From the NCBI GenBank assembly GCA_002633005.1, contig NMRA01000647.1:89050-110316 (forward strand): 21,267 nt of DNA, written 5' to 3'. How positions within the stretch are numbered: position 1 is the first letter of the stretch; every line of letters starts with the position of its first letter. Shown here piece after piece: positions 1 through 10,850 of this stretch. Under the pieces are notes generated by a model. It saw nothing but the letters and a program-made list of their open reading frames with translations, was not told the origin of the DNA and ran no database searches. This DNA comes from Phoronis australis. Its lineage: Eukaryota; Phoronida; Phoronidae. The position numbers and the translations under genes are program-made.

Positions 1-269
1 AAAAAATTCTTTCTAACAATTAGAATTCCTCAGCCTTGCCATACGTGGACACCTCACCTACATTTTGGGTCACATGCGGACGGATGGAAAAAAAGAGACA
101 AAATGGCAAGACCACTTTACACCATTAAACATAACTTACAAAACTGTGCAGACATCATTAAACAAGACGTGAAATTACAAAAATTTCTAGCAGTGCAGAG
201 AAGTATAGATAACCTGAATACATGGAATGTCAAAAAACTGCATTAAAATTTGACGAAACCATTACTCAC
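1..269 (-). other. ATP6V0A: ATP6V0A intron 4 (partial, runs off the window)
   Basis: A GTGAGT donor (269-264) follows the GAG codon of the fourth coding exon, so the DNA from there to the left edge is intron. No further coding exon of the a subunit could be recognised in it. Confidence 0.7.
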
Positions 270-398
270 CTCATTAAAGAACAACCCTGCCTTTCGAAGT
301 ACCTCTTGCACTTCAATCAACTCCAACTGGTTCCGCTTTAGTGCCTCGTTGCTAGCGCTTACCTCTCGGAACATTATCTCACACTTTACGAGTTCTGC
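270..398 (-). CDS. ATP6V0A: ATP6V0A coding exon 4 (residues 99-141)
   Basis: This exon has 129 nt and 43 whole codons, bounded by a TTCTTCAG acceptor (AG at 400-399) and a GTGAGT donor (269-264). It reads from AELVKCE through [13 protein letters not shown] to LFFNE. In the family this is the helical hairpin of the cytosolic N-terminal domain. The segment from the preceding KLE to KRN aligns with the human a1 segment DLEANFEK...EALKRN without a gap, which shows that no exon is missing between this one and exon 3. Longer open frames covering this place on either strand run into intron and should not be used. Confidence 0.93.
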
Positions 399-3300
399 CT
401 GAAGAAATTGAACTGTGTATAGATGGGAGGTCACGAATCGCACATCAGCAGTAAGCTGAACCTCAAAGATGGTGACATCTGGAGACAATTACACACAGCG
501 TGCAGGAAGCCAAAAGTTGTAACTAAACTATTTCAATATGTCAAAAATAGATGCAGAGAAATTTTACGAAGTCATCAAAAAGTTATCAAAATCTTGACAA
601 AATCTTCTGGTGGTGAGAAAAATCAAGTCTAAATACTTCAAATTGGTCCAATAAGCATTGCAATCAAGCAGGGTATAGCAAACACTTGAGGTACAAATCG
701 TTCACTGCAACAGAGGTTAACTGTAACAAAATGATCTGTCTTGGTTAAAGCACAGCTGCCTTAGCACTTGTGCAATGGAATGTTACAGCTGAGTGAACAA
801 CAGGTTAGTTGTAACTGAATGTAGTGTGGTTGAAAAGAAATTCACAAAAAGCTGCAAGATGACAAAAATTGAAAGAAAAGTAAGAGGAACTGCCAAAGAT
901 TTTGCTATTTCCAGAGATGAGGTGAAATAATCATTTTAAATCCTATGACACCAGAGTTCAGTCGCGGTCACTCAATCAGTCACTAAAAGTTATTTTCTTA
1001 AATGATTACTGCATTTCTCCTGAGCTGTTCAAGCCTCATCGTTTGGAAGAAAACAGACAATCACAATACAACACAAACTTCAGATCAGACTAGCTACACC
1101 TCGCACAGATCGAAATTCTAAATGCACAGCCATACTGCAAAGGGTCAGCAATACTGAGTGGTCAGAGGGTAACACACGACAGGTGACCACAACTTCATGG
1201 AATCTTGATTTTTGTGACCAAAACAGCCACCAGCATACCTCTAATTTGCTGAAATCCTTGGGCAGAGGTGCAGCTGGCATGCACTGTATGGTGGGAATGA
1301 CTATGCCTGCTTTACTGATCTCCTTTTCCAAGAAACCTGGAAAGATGATGTTGACATTTAAGTACTAGTCCACAAGAGCACCAGCCATCTAGCGGCATGG
1401 GGGGGGGGGTCAGCCGATTTTCACCAAATTTGGCACACAGGTAGTCCTATGGGATCTATAAACAGTGGTAAAATATCTCCTAACATGGATCTGAATGGCT
1501 GACCCTCCACCTTGCCGCTTGTTGGCTGTACTTTGGTCGGTGGATCCGTGGACTGATACTTAATACATCCAGCTGTGATGAACATTCGTGTCGTGTGTAA
1601 CTATTGCGATTCTTAATCATCTGCTGAGGCTGAAGTGAAATTTTGTTTTAACAATAACATTCATCTTATTTTCGAAAAGAACAGTGCATCGTAATATAGT
1701 TTGGTGGAATGTGAAAATGCTCTTTTCGACAGTGAAATGTTGCAGCAGGCATTTCTTAGTTCCTAAATTTTGTTCATAATGATTAACAGGTTCTGATTAC
1801 CTACTAAAGTTTTCTTGATTAAGTTGAGATGTTGCCATTTCTAACGAATCTGTATTTTGTTTTCAATTAGAAATCTCAGACCAGATGTAGTCAACAAAAC
1901 GTAACAAAAAATATCATAGTTAGGAAAAGGAAAAGCTTGTTATTATTATATGGCCACCAACACTCCTGTACTTTGACTGGCCAAAATGCAGTTGGGGAAC
2001 AATATAACTTTTCAATCATGCCGCCAGGACACCAGATGTCGATATTTGTGATCTGACAATTAAATGCGGTAATTCGACACTCATTAGTGTTTGTCGGCAG
2101 TTCCATAGGAATACACTTACGTAAAATTCTTTCCATTTCTTCACTTCTTCGAATCTGGTTGATAAAACGCCGTTTGAATGCGTTTGTTTCAGCATTCAAC
2201 TGCAAAGAGATCAAGCAACGAGGTGACATTATTAGTTGAAAAATGTCATGTAAGAAGAGAAATGGGACTACTGCCACATCTATCCAAAAGCTATTTTAGA
2301 CAGTCGGATATAACGTACCCATATTTTGAGAACCAGTTTGATGCCCGTTATTCAGTGGAGAAAACTGGTTCTCAAAATAAAGGCAAGTTATATCCATCCA
2401 TTACTGCTTTTTGCAACAGCTGGATGTGTTCAGAATGGAGTGCATGCATGTATACAGCAGAGGTTCCAAAAATGCAGTTAGGGAAAGGCCTACAGTTAGG
2501 GAGGGACCTAAAGTTAGGGAGGGACCTACAGTTAGGGAGTGGCCTACAGTTAGGGAATGGTCTACAGTTAGGGATTGGCCTACAGTTAGAAAGTGGTCTA
2601 TAGTTAGCGAGTGGCCTTCAGTTAGGCAGTAGCCTACAGTTAGGGATTGGCCAAAAGTAGACAGTCAAAATGCCCCAGAAATCCCTGGCGTGTTGACTGG
2701 GAAGAAGACGAAATCCATGTCAGACTAACCTTCTCTCATGACCAAGAATGAAGTGGAATTAACACTGGAAAGTTACTACAGTAAGATGGAAAGGAGTTTT
2801 ACTGCTCTGATGCTATTACTTATTGTCACGGCCCGGAAATGGTATTTTGTCAATATTATTGTCAGGTGCTGTATCATGGTTTTTGCATTTTGTCATGGAC
2901 ACAACGCCAGCAAATAATTACAACACGTAATGCAGCAAATGATAACGATATAATGAACACTATAATTGAACACAATAGAAGACGTGAGACGAGTTCCGGT
3001 GTACGCTAGCAATAATAAATTAAGTAACAAACAACTGGCCCAAGGACAAACGTCTTATTTTATGTCAGAATGAGCATGCCATGTGCGCATACCATATTTT
3101 GTTGAAATTGAAAAATGGAAAAAGCTTTGCAGGCCAAAAAAAATTCTTTGCCATTTTTCCACTGCAATTTGTGAAAAATTGGCCGCCATGTCATTCAACA
3201 GAAAGTGATAATAGACTTTCCATAGCTGACAGCTGATGGATTTTAAATACTTGCAAAGTTGCTCAGTTTGTCTTTTTGTAAGAGGAGCTCGACTTAAGGA

Positions 3301-6300
3301 AGATAAAATAATTCCTATAATCGGTAAAATGAATGCACACATTCAAAACCAGCAAAAAAGAATGCGCTTACTCCGGAAAATGAAAGTTAATTTGGGAAGC
3401 AAATGCCTTGAAATTTTTGTATCCCTTTACTCTTGCAACTAAAAATGCAGTCACAGCATCAACAACATGGTTGAGAACAAGATTAGACCAATATAATAGA
3501 CAACAAGGTCACACAGTTGGGTTATTTTTATATCTCATCCTCAGCTGCAATCATTTATTAATATAACCTAATATTTCTAACAGAGTCCAGGGCTTGTAAT
3601 AGAAGCCAGCCTCAAACTGAAGACAACAACGCAAAGGGTCTTTTAAAAGGACACTTAGACTTCACGACAATTCTTCTCAAAGCAATCACCGCCTATTAGA
3701 AGACAGGGTTTATGCAAGAAGAGAAAAGTAATTGTTATTTCCAAGCACTCCCATTAGTGGGAAACCATAACAAAAAACAATTAATAGAAATAACATAGAG
3801 TTGACCCATTTTCTGCCTGACTTAACACTCCATGGACTTCATGACCTACATCATCAAGTTAACTCTTACCAAATAGAGAAAAATTAAGGAATAATTTCCC
3901 ACTGAAGCTGTTCTTGCCCCTTAAACTAGGTATTTGTTACCACTTTTCCTTGTTATCCTGTTATTGAATGTGGAATCTTTGACAACTGGGAATATCTTCA
4001 AACAGAAAGTTCCTTGCTGGTCAATATCTTTCAGTTTTAAAGATGCCTCACTTTTAAAAGTAACTTCTTAGCCATTGTCCACTCACTGCTGATTAGTTTG
4101 GATTTAAATCTCAAAAGGCAACAAACCAGCTTCAACAAGTTAGTCAGATATATTTGTAAATCAAGGTTTCTTGGAGTCTGCCTTCCCCTCAATGCACTCG
4201 TTACTAACTTCCTTCACTTTCTCATGAATACATTTCAACTAAAAATTTCCGAATGACCCGTATAAAGAAAAAAACGGGGCTCTTTTCGGATATTTCTGCA
4301 TGTCTGGACAAAACATCATTCCTTAAAGGATCATGATCACTTGAAGCGGAAGCACGACCATACTTCAGTTGAAATAGACAGTAACCAATTTCCTGATTAA
4401 ACAGATCCTTCAAGACACATATACAAGTCAATAACAGCCCATGGCACAATGAGGTTCTTGAGGGTGGCAATCCTGATTTCTAAAAGAAGCCGCACCAATT
4501 GTTCTGAAGTCTCTGCGTGGGAGCTCTTTTTGGATGCAAAGCCACTTCAGTAAAATCCTCAGTGCAGACAGGCAGCATGGGTGAAAGCCAAGTATTTCCC
4601 AGAACAGACAAGACAGTATCAGATGAATATGTCCCACACCAACTCGAAACTTTGTAATCAATTTGCCAGTGATGGATGTAATTCCCTTTGAAACCGTTAA
4701 AGAATTATGTGGTTGCAGGAGGACCATTTGCACAGCAATCAATGAACTCTGTAGATCATGTGGTTGCAGGAGGGCTGACTGAATGTACAGCCATGAAAAA
4801 AATGTCTGCATATCAAGTAGTTAGAGGGGAGCTGTTTGTATAGCGATCAATGAACTCTGTAGATCACGGGGTTACAGGGGTAGTGACTATCTATACAGCC
4901 ACCAATCAACTAAAGCAAAAGTCATGCTTCTTGGTTAGCTGACTATGGAGGCAGTTTTCAACTTTATTTCATAATCTGGAGTGTTGAGTATGACACCTGA
5001 GCTTTAGCTATTAACTGTGATTAACAGGGCAATACTTATAATGCAGTTTGTCAAAAATCTGCATTTATCATATTGCACTGTGCCTGGACACATGTACTGG
5101 TAGCTTTGGCCTGATCCATACGATGTGGGAATATATGATGGTTCTTAAATCTCATAATTTCTATTTGCTCGAGTGACATGTGATGTATGTATATGGAGAT
5201 ATCGGTGTAAAACAAAACACAGTCAAAGATAACTCACTACCTTATATTAAGCATTTATGGTAAACACACAAAAGAAGAACGCACAGACTGCTATATACCA
5301 GATTAAAATAAATTCATGTTCCAGGTAAGTCATGTCTCCAGTGGACCTCCAACTGAGAAGCCCATCCAACACAAATAAGATACACGTTGGGGTCATGCAT
5401 GTCTTTTAATCCAAATATTTAGCAACCTGTTATGTAAATGTGATAAGACAGCTGTGGTATTTTATCAGCTCTAGAACTCCTATGAAGTTCGTATCAAAAC
5501 GGTCTGTATTCTCAACAGACTATTCATCAATGTGAACTTCCATGTTAGATTGTAGAAGATCTTCCACTGCTAGGTTTCAGAGATTGACCAGCATCCTCCA
5601 ATGTTTCATACCTTACTGTCTTCTATTTTCTGCAGCAATGCCTGCAATTTTTGGTATCACAAAAATTACTATACTTATAAATTTAACAACATCTTAACAT
5701 TGCAATCACTGGGAAAAAGTGCCTGTAGTTGTAATTCACCAAACTAAGTTAAATGGCAAAATTGCAACACTTTTGTCCATTTGTGAATTCAGGACCAATT
5801 ACATGGCCTCAGTTGGACTGTGCTACCTACTAAAGCTCTGTGACATAACACAATGGGTGCCCAAGGTGCTATTTTGCAACTTCTCAGTTTAGACATCACC
5901 CTGGGTCTTGGCCAGGTTTATAGTAGTCCCACTAACACTACAAAAATTTACATGGATCAGCTGACACAGCATGGGATGATCTGATGGGGGCGGTGTGTAA
6001 CTACGTGGGTGAACGGAAATGACACGGAACAAACTGACGCCATGCCGACAACTTTTGTCACCATCTGTGTGGTAGAGCAAGTTGTACCTCATTAACTTAC
6101 TTCGTGTCAACTACAGGTATAAATGCAAAACTGGGGCAAGGCAGAAGAGATCATCTCTATTGCGCTTGTGCAAAAATGCACATGAGACATAGGTGGCCAT
6201 TTTGTGCAATTTCTACAATTTGCCAGTCATCTGTACTTTAAACTTTTATCCTGACCATCATTTCATTTGTCAGTAAATTGTCAGAATACTACACACAGTT

Positions 6301-9300
6301 TAAAACAGATTCAAGACTAGGTTCAATTCAAATGCTTTATAGTTACGTACAGGAGGTCTACTTATCAAAGTGTCAATCAGTTGATCAAAAAAACAACATA
6401 GAAGTAAAACTCAGTGTCATGAATTGCATACACGCGGAGGAATTAGAAGCACCATAACAACAAAAACAACAACAACAATGATAATGAACTGAGACTCCGT
6501 GCAATTTCCATCTCTACGCATGTGCACTCCACCTTCCTGCCTACAATACCCACTTTCATAACACCGTTTCTGAGTAGTCTGGGCGTAAATAGTTGTTTGA
6601 CACTGATCATCTTACGCCGTGTCACTTGCGCCGTGTCAATTGCGCCATGTCACTTGCGCCGTGTCAGTTGCGCCATGTCAGTTGCGGCATGTGCGTTGCT
6701 CTAAGTCAAAAGTTAATGTCTAAACCGTACTTATTTTCAAAAACGTTGGAGAAACAATGTCTAGGTGGCTCATATTTATCATTAAACTTAGAAGCGAAAA
6801 TGTCCTTTTAATTTTCCATGGTCTTTTAAAATTATTGGGATTAACCAAACGTTTAGTCTGATGGCAGCTATAGTTCACAACTTGAGCACAGTAAAGCACT
6901 AGGTGCAACAGACCTTTTATCACAAAATGACAAAATGAAAATTTCACTTGCGTTTATACAGACGATATTTAGACAGTATGAAAAGGGTAAATTTTGGGAA
7001 CTATTTTTGTCCGAATTTGGTGAAATTTTAAAGAAGGTCTACCCATTCGCTTATGACTACAGCATGTGCGTATGACTACAGTATGTGCAAAACACTTGAG
7101 TCAATTGATGGAGTAGAATTTCCAAATATCACCTCCCAGTGAAGTCTTACTTACTAGATACCAAAGGGTTTATCTTGCTGTGAATTCAATTTTAAAGGCA
7201 ATAAATAATAAAATAAAAAGTTCTTAATTTAAACAAGATGCACAAAACACCCTAATTATTCACAAACACATGCACAAGCTATAAAATTAATGCACGCACA
7301 TATAAGTGAAGACCAGCAGGACACGCCTTTATGCAAAACCCTTAATAGGTAAAATTGTCTTTGAAAAATGCAGGGTTTTGATTATGGCGAATGCCCCAAA
7401 ATACAAACACAGACTATATAATACACAGTAAAGTATCCTGAAAATTGAGTAAAAGTAAACACCAAAACAGTAATTTTCCATTTTTCAAAAGCTCACTATA
7501 AATAGTCAAAATGCACAAAATCTTGTCATGTGTTGATGACAGATGTAATCTAAATTTTGCAAATAATGGAGTAAAGCAATCCTCTTGTTTAAATTCTGTG
7601 TTCTGATTTGAGTAAGCTTTAATGTAATCAGGAATTTCAATTTTACAAGAATAGTTCAAATTCTTTAAAAACAACTTTATGACACAGGCTTTATGACTGA
7701 ATGAAAACCTTTAATGCAAAAATTGCAATAAAACCAGTCTATAAATTGCTGTTTTATCAAACAATTGGCCATATAATACATCTTCCTGGAAGTCATTGAG
7801 CAGCCACTGTGATAAGTCTGGTCCAATGTACGCACACAATAACTTCCTGAATTTGGTTATCGCATAAATTTACAACACCGGCCTCATTAAATCTGTGCTT
7901 GCTGTGAAAAACTATGTTTTTATTTCGGTCATTTAAAACATTATGAAATTGTTCTCAAATTACATCTCGGTCAAATAGACTCTGTGATTTATGAACTTGT
8001 AAAGAACTGATAGTTTGTCATTTCTTCAGGACAAACTCATAAAATTTCAGGTCGCAGCATGAGATCGCATCTAAACTGAATAAGGAACAAGACAAAATCA
8101 AACTTATAATAGTAAATGGCTAAAATCAAAACTTGCATTTTGACAAAGAGCACCGGTTTACTGCCACTTTAAGCCAAAAAAGCAGTCACAAGCTCCATGC
8201 CAACCACAGTATAACCATAGAAATATTGCATATCCATTTTTGTGAGGACCAGAAAGTTAAATCATTTGAATAATCCACATACACTATAGTGAAAAACAAG
8301 ATGTCCAAAAACAATAACCATACTACATCTTAAAGGGGATATAAACCTCCATACTCTCCAAGAAGCAAACTTTTGATTTAGACAACTTATTCACATGAAA
8401 TTAGTCTCATCTTGTTCCTTACGTAAGATGAAAAATAATATCTTTAACTTTCAAAGAACTCTTGTCTGACAAGCTAACTTGTACAGCCGTGTCTTCAGTA
8501 ATAACTTGTACAGCCCTGTCTCCTGTAATAACTTGTACAGCTGTGTCTCCAGTAATAACCTGTACAGCCCTGTCTCCAGTAATAACCTGTACAGCCCTGT
8601 CTCCAGTAATAACTAGTACAGCCCTGTCTCCAGTAATAACTTGTACAGCCCTGTCTCCAGTAATAACTTGTACAGCCCTGTCTCCAGTAATTACTTGTAC
8701 AGCTGTGTCTCCAGTAATAACTTGTACAGCCGTGTCTCCAGCAATAACTAACTGTCAATTCTTTCAAAGTCCAGAATCATCTCCAATTTGATTAAGGAGT
8801 AAACTGAGACCAATTTCATAACAGTAAGTCATCTAAATCAATTTGTTTTTTGTCATGAAATGTGAGCTTATTGCTGCTTCAACATCATTCAGTCGTAATT
8901 TGAGGGAACTAGCTAGATTTGGTGCTCGGCTGCAGTGGCCGCGAAAATATAAAAAATAATACCAAAGTAAACTTAAAGATTTGCATGATCTGTTACGCCT
9001 AATAATAATTGCAGTAAATGTTTGTCCTCATCTCAGGCTATTACGACACAGACGACTTACAGCATTTTTGCGATTAACAGCCTGCCTCACACTGCGTCGA
9101 AAAGCAACAATGAGTTCCAACAGACATGTTTTTCAAAAGCATTAACCAACAGGGCCAATGAGACCTCAGCTTCCAAAGGTGAGAAAACTAATAAAAGGAA
9201 TACGAATTGAAAAAGAAATGCCAGTAGAGGAGTCGACCTCAGTTCACCGCACTGCAAAAATGTAACTGCATCCTCTAATACACTTCGCTTGCACTATAAA

Positions 9301-9609
9301 TTGTTATTTCTTCCAAGGTTCAATTTTTGGATAAGCTCATTTTAGATTTGGACAAGTTGAATTGAAGTAGAATTTTGTCTGAAAGGACAACCAGTCAAAA
9401 AAGTTAATGCTGAGACCCGGAGAATCTTTCCAGGAAGCATTGCTGGCCAAAGATTAGTCTGAAAACTGAAAAACCTGCTAGTAATAACTTACATCCTTAA
9501 ACTGGACCAAACCCATTTCACCCAATTCTGACATCACGGTGTAAGAGGCCTCCGACTGGAGAAATAGCTGGCACAGCGCCATCTTCTGGCTGCGAAACAA
9601 AGCACCCAT
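270..9609 (-). CDS. ATP6V0A: V-type H+-ATPase V0 subunit a, 5' part of the gene (join of four exons)
   Basis: This is a spliced gene whose coding exons, in order of translation, are 9609-9493, 2199-2121, 1336-1239 and 398-270. They join without a frame break (exon end phases 0, 1, 0, 0) into 141 residues. The a subunit is the roughly 830-residue membrane stator of the V-ATPase; its C-terminal half forms the proton half-channels and its cytosolic N-terminal half contacts the V1 stalks. Only the start of the cytosolic half is present. Recognition rests on family hallmarks in the right order: [68 protein letters not shown] and [13 protein letters not shown]. Exon breaks after the QFKD and at the split Arg codon fit those I recall for animal paralogues. 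Which paralogue (a1 to a4 type) cannot be decided. The remaining roughly 700 residues lie beyond the left edge. No stop or frameshift is seen, so the gene looks functional. Confidence 0.93.
399..1238 (-). other. ATP6V0A: ATP6V0A intron 3
   Basis: This is an 840-nt intron with a GTATGC donor (1238-1233) and a CAG acceptor ending at 399. It is phase 0. I see no repeat, RNA gene or conserved reading frame in it; the open frame across 423-632 on the plus strand is unsupported. Confidence 0.85.
1239..1336 (-). CDS. ATP6V0A: ATP6V0A coding exon 3 (residues 66-98)
   Basis: This exon has 98 nt. Its first two bases (GT) complete the Arg codon begun in exon 2, and 32 codons follow: [11 protein letters not shown], then a proline-rich stretch with PAAPLPKDF, ending KLE. 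The acceptor is TTTCCAG (AG at 1338-1337) and the donor GTATGC. In animal a subunits this segment carries the variable linker after EKEI.KA.I and the PLP/PFPRD-type motif. Both are present and the length is the same as in the a1 type. The Cys-Met pair in the linker lies where the family varies freely. Confidence 0.93.
1337..2120 (-). other. ATP6V0A: ATP6V0A intron 2
   Basis: This is a 784-nt phase-1 intron with a GTAAGT donor (2120-2115) and CAG acceptor ending at 1337. It holds a run of 11 G on the plus strand (1399-1409). Directly adjoining is an inverted repeat GGGTCAGCC (1407-1415) / GGCTGACCC (1497-1505), which looks like the ends or a fragment of a dispersed repeat. Nothing else is recognisable. 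Confidence 0.85.
1399..1505. repeat. G11 tract with 9-bp inverted repeat
   Basis: Eleven G in a row (1399-1409) lead into GGGTCAGCC (1407-1415), whose exact reverse complement is at 1497-1505. The enclosed 81 nt are not self-complementary. The motif could be the ends of a small degenerate transposable element or chance. It sits inside intron 2, where on the transcribed strand it is a C tract. Confidence 0.45.
2121..2199 (-). CDS. ATP6V0A: ATP6V0A coding exon 2 (residues 40-66)
   Basis: This exon has 79 nt: 26 codons plus the first base of an Arg codon. The acceptor is TTTGCAG (AG at 2201-2200) and the donor GTAAGT (2120-2115). It reads [20 protein letters not shown] and then EMERIL. This matches the very conserved LNPDVNVFQR-type segment and the RRCEEM block of a subunits, here with Ser in place of the usual Cys. 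The open frame continues past the donor with no family similarity, which supports ending the exon there. Confidence 0.95.
2306..2395. other. 90-nt hairpin (foldback), possible small-RNA precursor or foldback repeat
   Basis: The arms 2322-2339 and 2362-2379 are perfect reverse complements over 18 bp (core TTTTGAGAACCAGTTT). An outer pair, GGATATAAC (2306-2314) and GTTATATCC (2387-2395), adds 9 bp at equal distance on both sides of a symmetric 7x7 interior region that itself has three pairs. The loop is 22 nt. The whole is a 34-nt-per-arm hairpin. It lies in intron 1, about 105 nt upstream of the exon 2 acceptor in gene orientation, so the pre-mRNA would contain it. Length and shape fit a microRNA precursor. 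The near-perfect inner stem fits a foldback transposon remnant as well. Confidence 0.6.
2475..2654. repeat. Minisatellite, 10 units of 18 bp
   Basis: Ten head-to-tail copies of an 18-bp unit, consensus CAGTTAGGGAGTGGCCTA, with one to several substitutions per copy and no length change. The period is a multiple of three, so the plus strand stays open through it and gives a six-residue peptide repeat. This is a consequence of the period, not evidence of a gene. Seven of the ten units contain TTAGGG, but not in tandem, so it is not telomeric DNA. Confidence 0.95.
4718..4906. repeat. Direct duplication, about 80 bp at 108-bp spacing
   Basis: Copy A (about 4718-4798) and copy B (about 4826-4906) share ATCAATGAACTCTGTAGATC exactly, and diverged flanks on both sides (GCAATC/GCGATC, GTGGTTGCAGG/GGGGTTACAGG, TACAGCCA). 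A shorter third match, ATGTGGTTGCAGGAGG, occurs at 4707-4722 and again at 4758-4773. The arrangement suggests an old tandem duplication inside intron 1. Confidence 0.75.
6609..6692. repeat. Minisatellite, 6 units of 14 bp
   Basis: Six units of 14 bp, consensus CACTTGCGCCGTGT, run from a divergent first unit (6609-6622) to 6692. G/A alternates at the tenth-to-eleventh position (CCGTGT/CCATGT). It lies in intron 1. Because 14 is not a multiple of three, the open frames crossing it are fortuitous. Confidence 0.85.
7052..7088. repeat. Two tandem copies of a 19-bp unit
   Basis: TATGACTACAGCATGTGCG (7052-7070) is followed directly by TATGACTACAGTATGTGC (7071-7088), with one C/T difference. It is a minimal tandem duplication within intron 1. 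Confidence 0.7.
8476..8745. repeat. Minisatellite, 10 units of 27 bp
   Basis: Ten exact-length units of 27 bp, core TTGTACAGCCCTGTCTCCAG followed by TAATAAC, run from 8476 to 8745 with few substitutions (CCC/CCG/CTG at one site, CTT/CCT at another). The period is divisible by three, so long open frames exist on both strands (SPVITCTAL-type on plus, YYWRQGCTS-type on minus). Neither has a recognisable domain and both lie in intron 1, so I treat them as artefacts of the repeat. The high similarity of the units suggests recent homogenisation and probable length polymorphism. Confidence 0.95.
9493..9609 (-). CDS. ATP6V0A: ATP6V0A coding exon 1 (start codon, residues 1-39)
   Basis: The exon's coding part has 117 nt and 39 whole codons, from [20 protein letters not shown] to GLVQFKD, ending at a GTAAGT donor. 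It is the conserved N-terminus of V-ATPase a subunits; animal members begin MG.LFRSE.M and end the exon at QFRD. The ATG (9609-9607) has A at -3 and G at +4. Reading back from it in frame, a TAG (9630-9628) comes within 21 nt, so no longer N-terminus is possible without another exon. There is no signal peptide, as expected for a cytosolic N-terminal domain. Confidence 0.96.
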
Positions 9610-9640
9610 CTTGACACAGTACCAGGACTATGAATCTGAC
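9610..9640 (-). other. ATP6V0A: ATP6V0A 5'UTR part of exon, with upstream splice acceptor
   Basis: Immediately upstream of the start codon in gene orientation, TTTATTTATAG (AG at 9642-9641) is a good acceptor. This suggests that 31 nt of 5'UTR precede the ATG in the same exon and that a non-coding first exon lies farther up. The 31 nt hold an in-frame stop and no ATG. Confidence 0.55.
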
Positions 9641-10850
9641 CTATAAATAAATGCACAATACAGATTTACCAAGAATGTAGAAGGGGTAACGTTCACAGTT
9701 ATCACCACATAACAATAAAATATGGCCTTGTAATTTACTAGGTAAAACTAGTTAAAAATAAACCCTACCAGAAAATCTACACCTGTAGTCGTTTGGTACC
9801 CTTTTGAGTAATGTCACAATTACATGTATACAGCTCTGATACCACGTACTACTGGCTTCTGAGATGATATTTCAAGTTCATGAGTTCTATTGTTAGTCAT
9901 ACTACATCCTAGTACACAGGTGAGCAATTGTCATAAATTAAAGACACACAAAATTGTACAAATGACAGTTGGAGTAAGAGTAGACCGGGCTTTAGGTCAT
10001 GAATGTCCTCAACAGGATGAATTTTTTTCAGAAGCAAAAAGTGTCACTTTCTACATTTAAGCATATAGCAAGCTACAGCGACAGCCCATCAAGTCTTCCA
10101 TCCATGCCTTTCTAACATCACACTGAGTTAACTCATTCACTTTGTCTTCCCAAGAAGTGGCTTTTTGGAATAAAGATATAGCTAAGCATTTGCGCACTTC
10201 TCCATCATTGGAGAGAAGTCATTGAATCTTAGCTGTCCCTGCTGACCTGAGCCAAGTTTGTAATGCTCTGGGTCACAATGTAAAAAAGTATGTGTTACAT
10301 TTGAAAAGCCGCAATTTCTGTATGTAGTTTAAACTACTGTAAGACAAATGGTTGAAATTTGAAGTATAAACTGCATACAGCGTTTATTGCTTTGAAAATG
10401 GCAGTGGTATCCTAAATAAACTGTATACATAACAACTTCACATTTCTAAGAATTAGCATTAATTGAGACATGGAGCATGCGTGCAATATATGATGTATGT
10501 TTGAATTTTTGTCTAGAGGGAGAATCCAAAGGTTGTGCTGGTCACAGCTTGAGTGACATGTTGATGTTTGTAAACAACAACGGTGATTTACGATCAAATA
10601 TTGAAAAATCTAAACGGTGTTTAACTTGAGGTCATTTTAGTGAAATCCGCAAAGTACACAAGGTACGATTGGCTGCAATCTGGATACAATCCTGTGCAGT
10701 TTACTTGCGGCTTTGTATTTTTAACATGTACGCTAATGCTCCAAACGTATGCTAATGTACATGTATGCTAATGTTTGCTTATGCTGCAGAACAGGAATAA
10801 CCATGCTACAGGATTCATAAAGAATTGTAGTTGCGGACAGTTGTCCCTTG

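Larger units (their letters stand above)
2200..9492 (-). other. ATP6V0A: ATP6V0A intron 1 (first coding intron, 7.3 kb)
   Basis: This is a 7293-nt phase-0 intron with a GTAAGT donor (9492-9487) and TTTGCAG acceptor. It contains three minisatellites (2475-2654, 6609-6692, 8476-8745), a 108-bp duplication (4718-4906), a (CAA)-rich patch near 6458-6478, a 19-bp tandem pair at 7052-7088 and a 90-nt hairpin (2306-2395). Short open frames of 60-141 codons occur throughout on both strands. They show no family motif, several consist only of tandem repeat, and I do not call them genes. Between these repeats (2655-4717, 4907-6608, 6693-8475, 8746-9492) I see nothing annotatable. Confidence 0.9.

Noticed and set aside
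2178-2632. 141- and 73-codon plus-strand frames with six-residue peptide repeats
   Set aside because: The first is antisense to a verified V-ATPase exon at its start and then runs into the 18-bp minisatellite; no independent support.
2475-2654. Interstitial telomere repeat
   Set aside because: TTAGGG occurs once per 18 bp, not in tandem, and is lost in three units.
3055-3442. 95-codon minus and 68-codon plus frames
   Set aside because: They overlap in antisense, show no motif, and their length is expected by chance in intronic DNA.
4428-4811. 127-codon minus-strand open frame
   Set aside because: No family motif, lies within intron 1, overlaps an internal duplication and has no promoter or splice context.
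8462-8791. 109-codon plus and 90-codon minus frames over the 27-bp array
   Set aside because: Period divisible by three in a stop-free unit explains both; the region is inside an intron defined by two sure exons.
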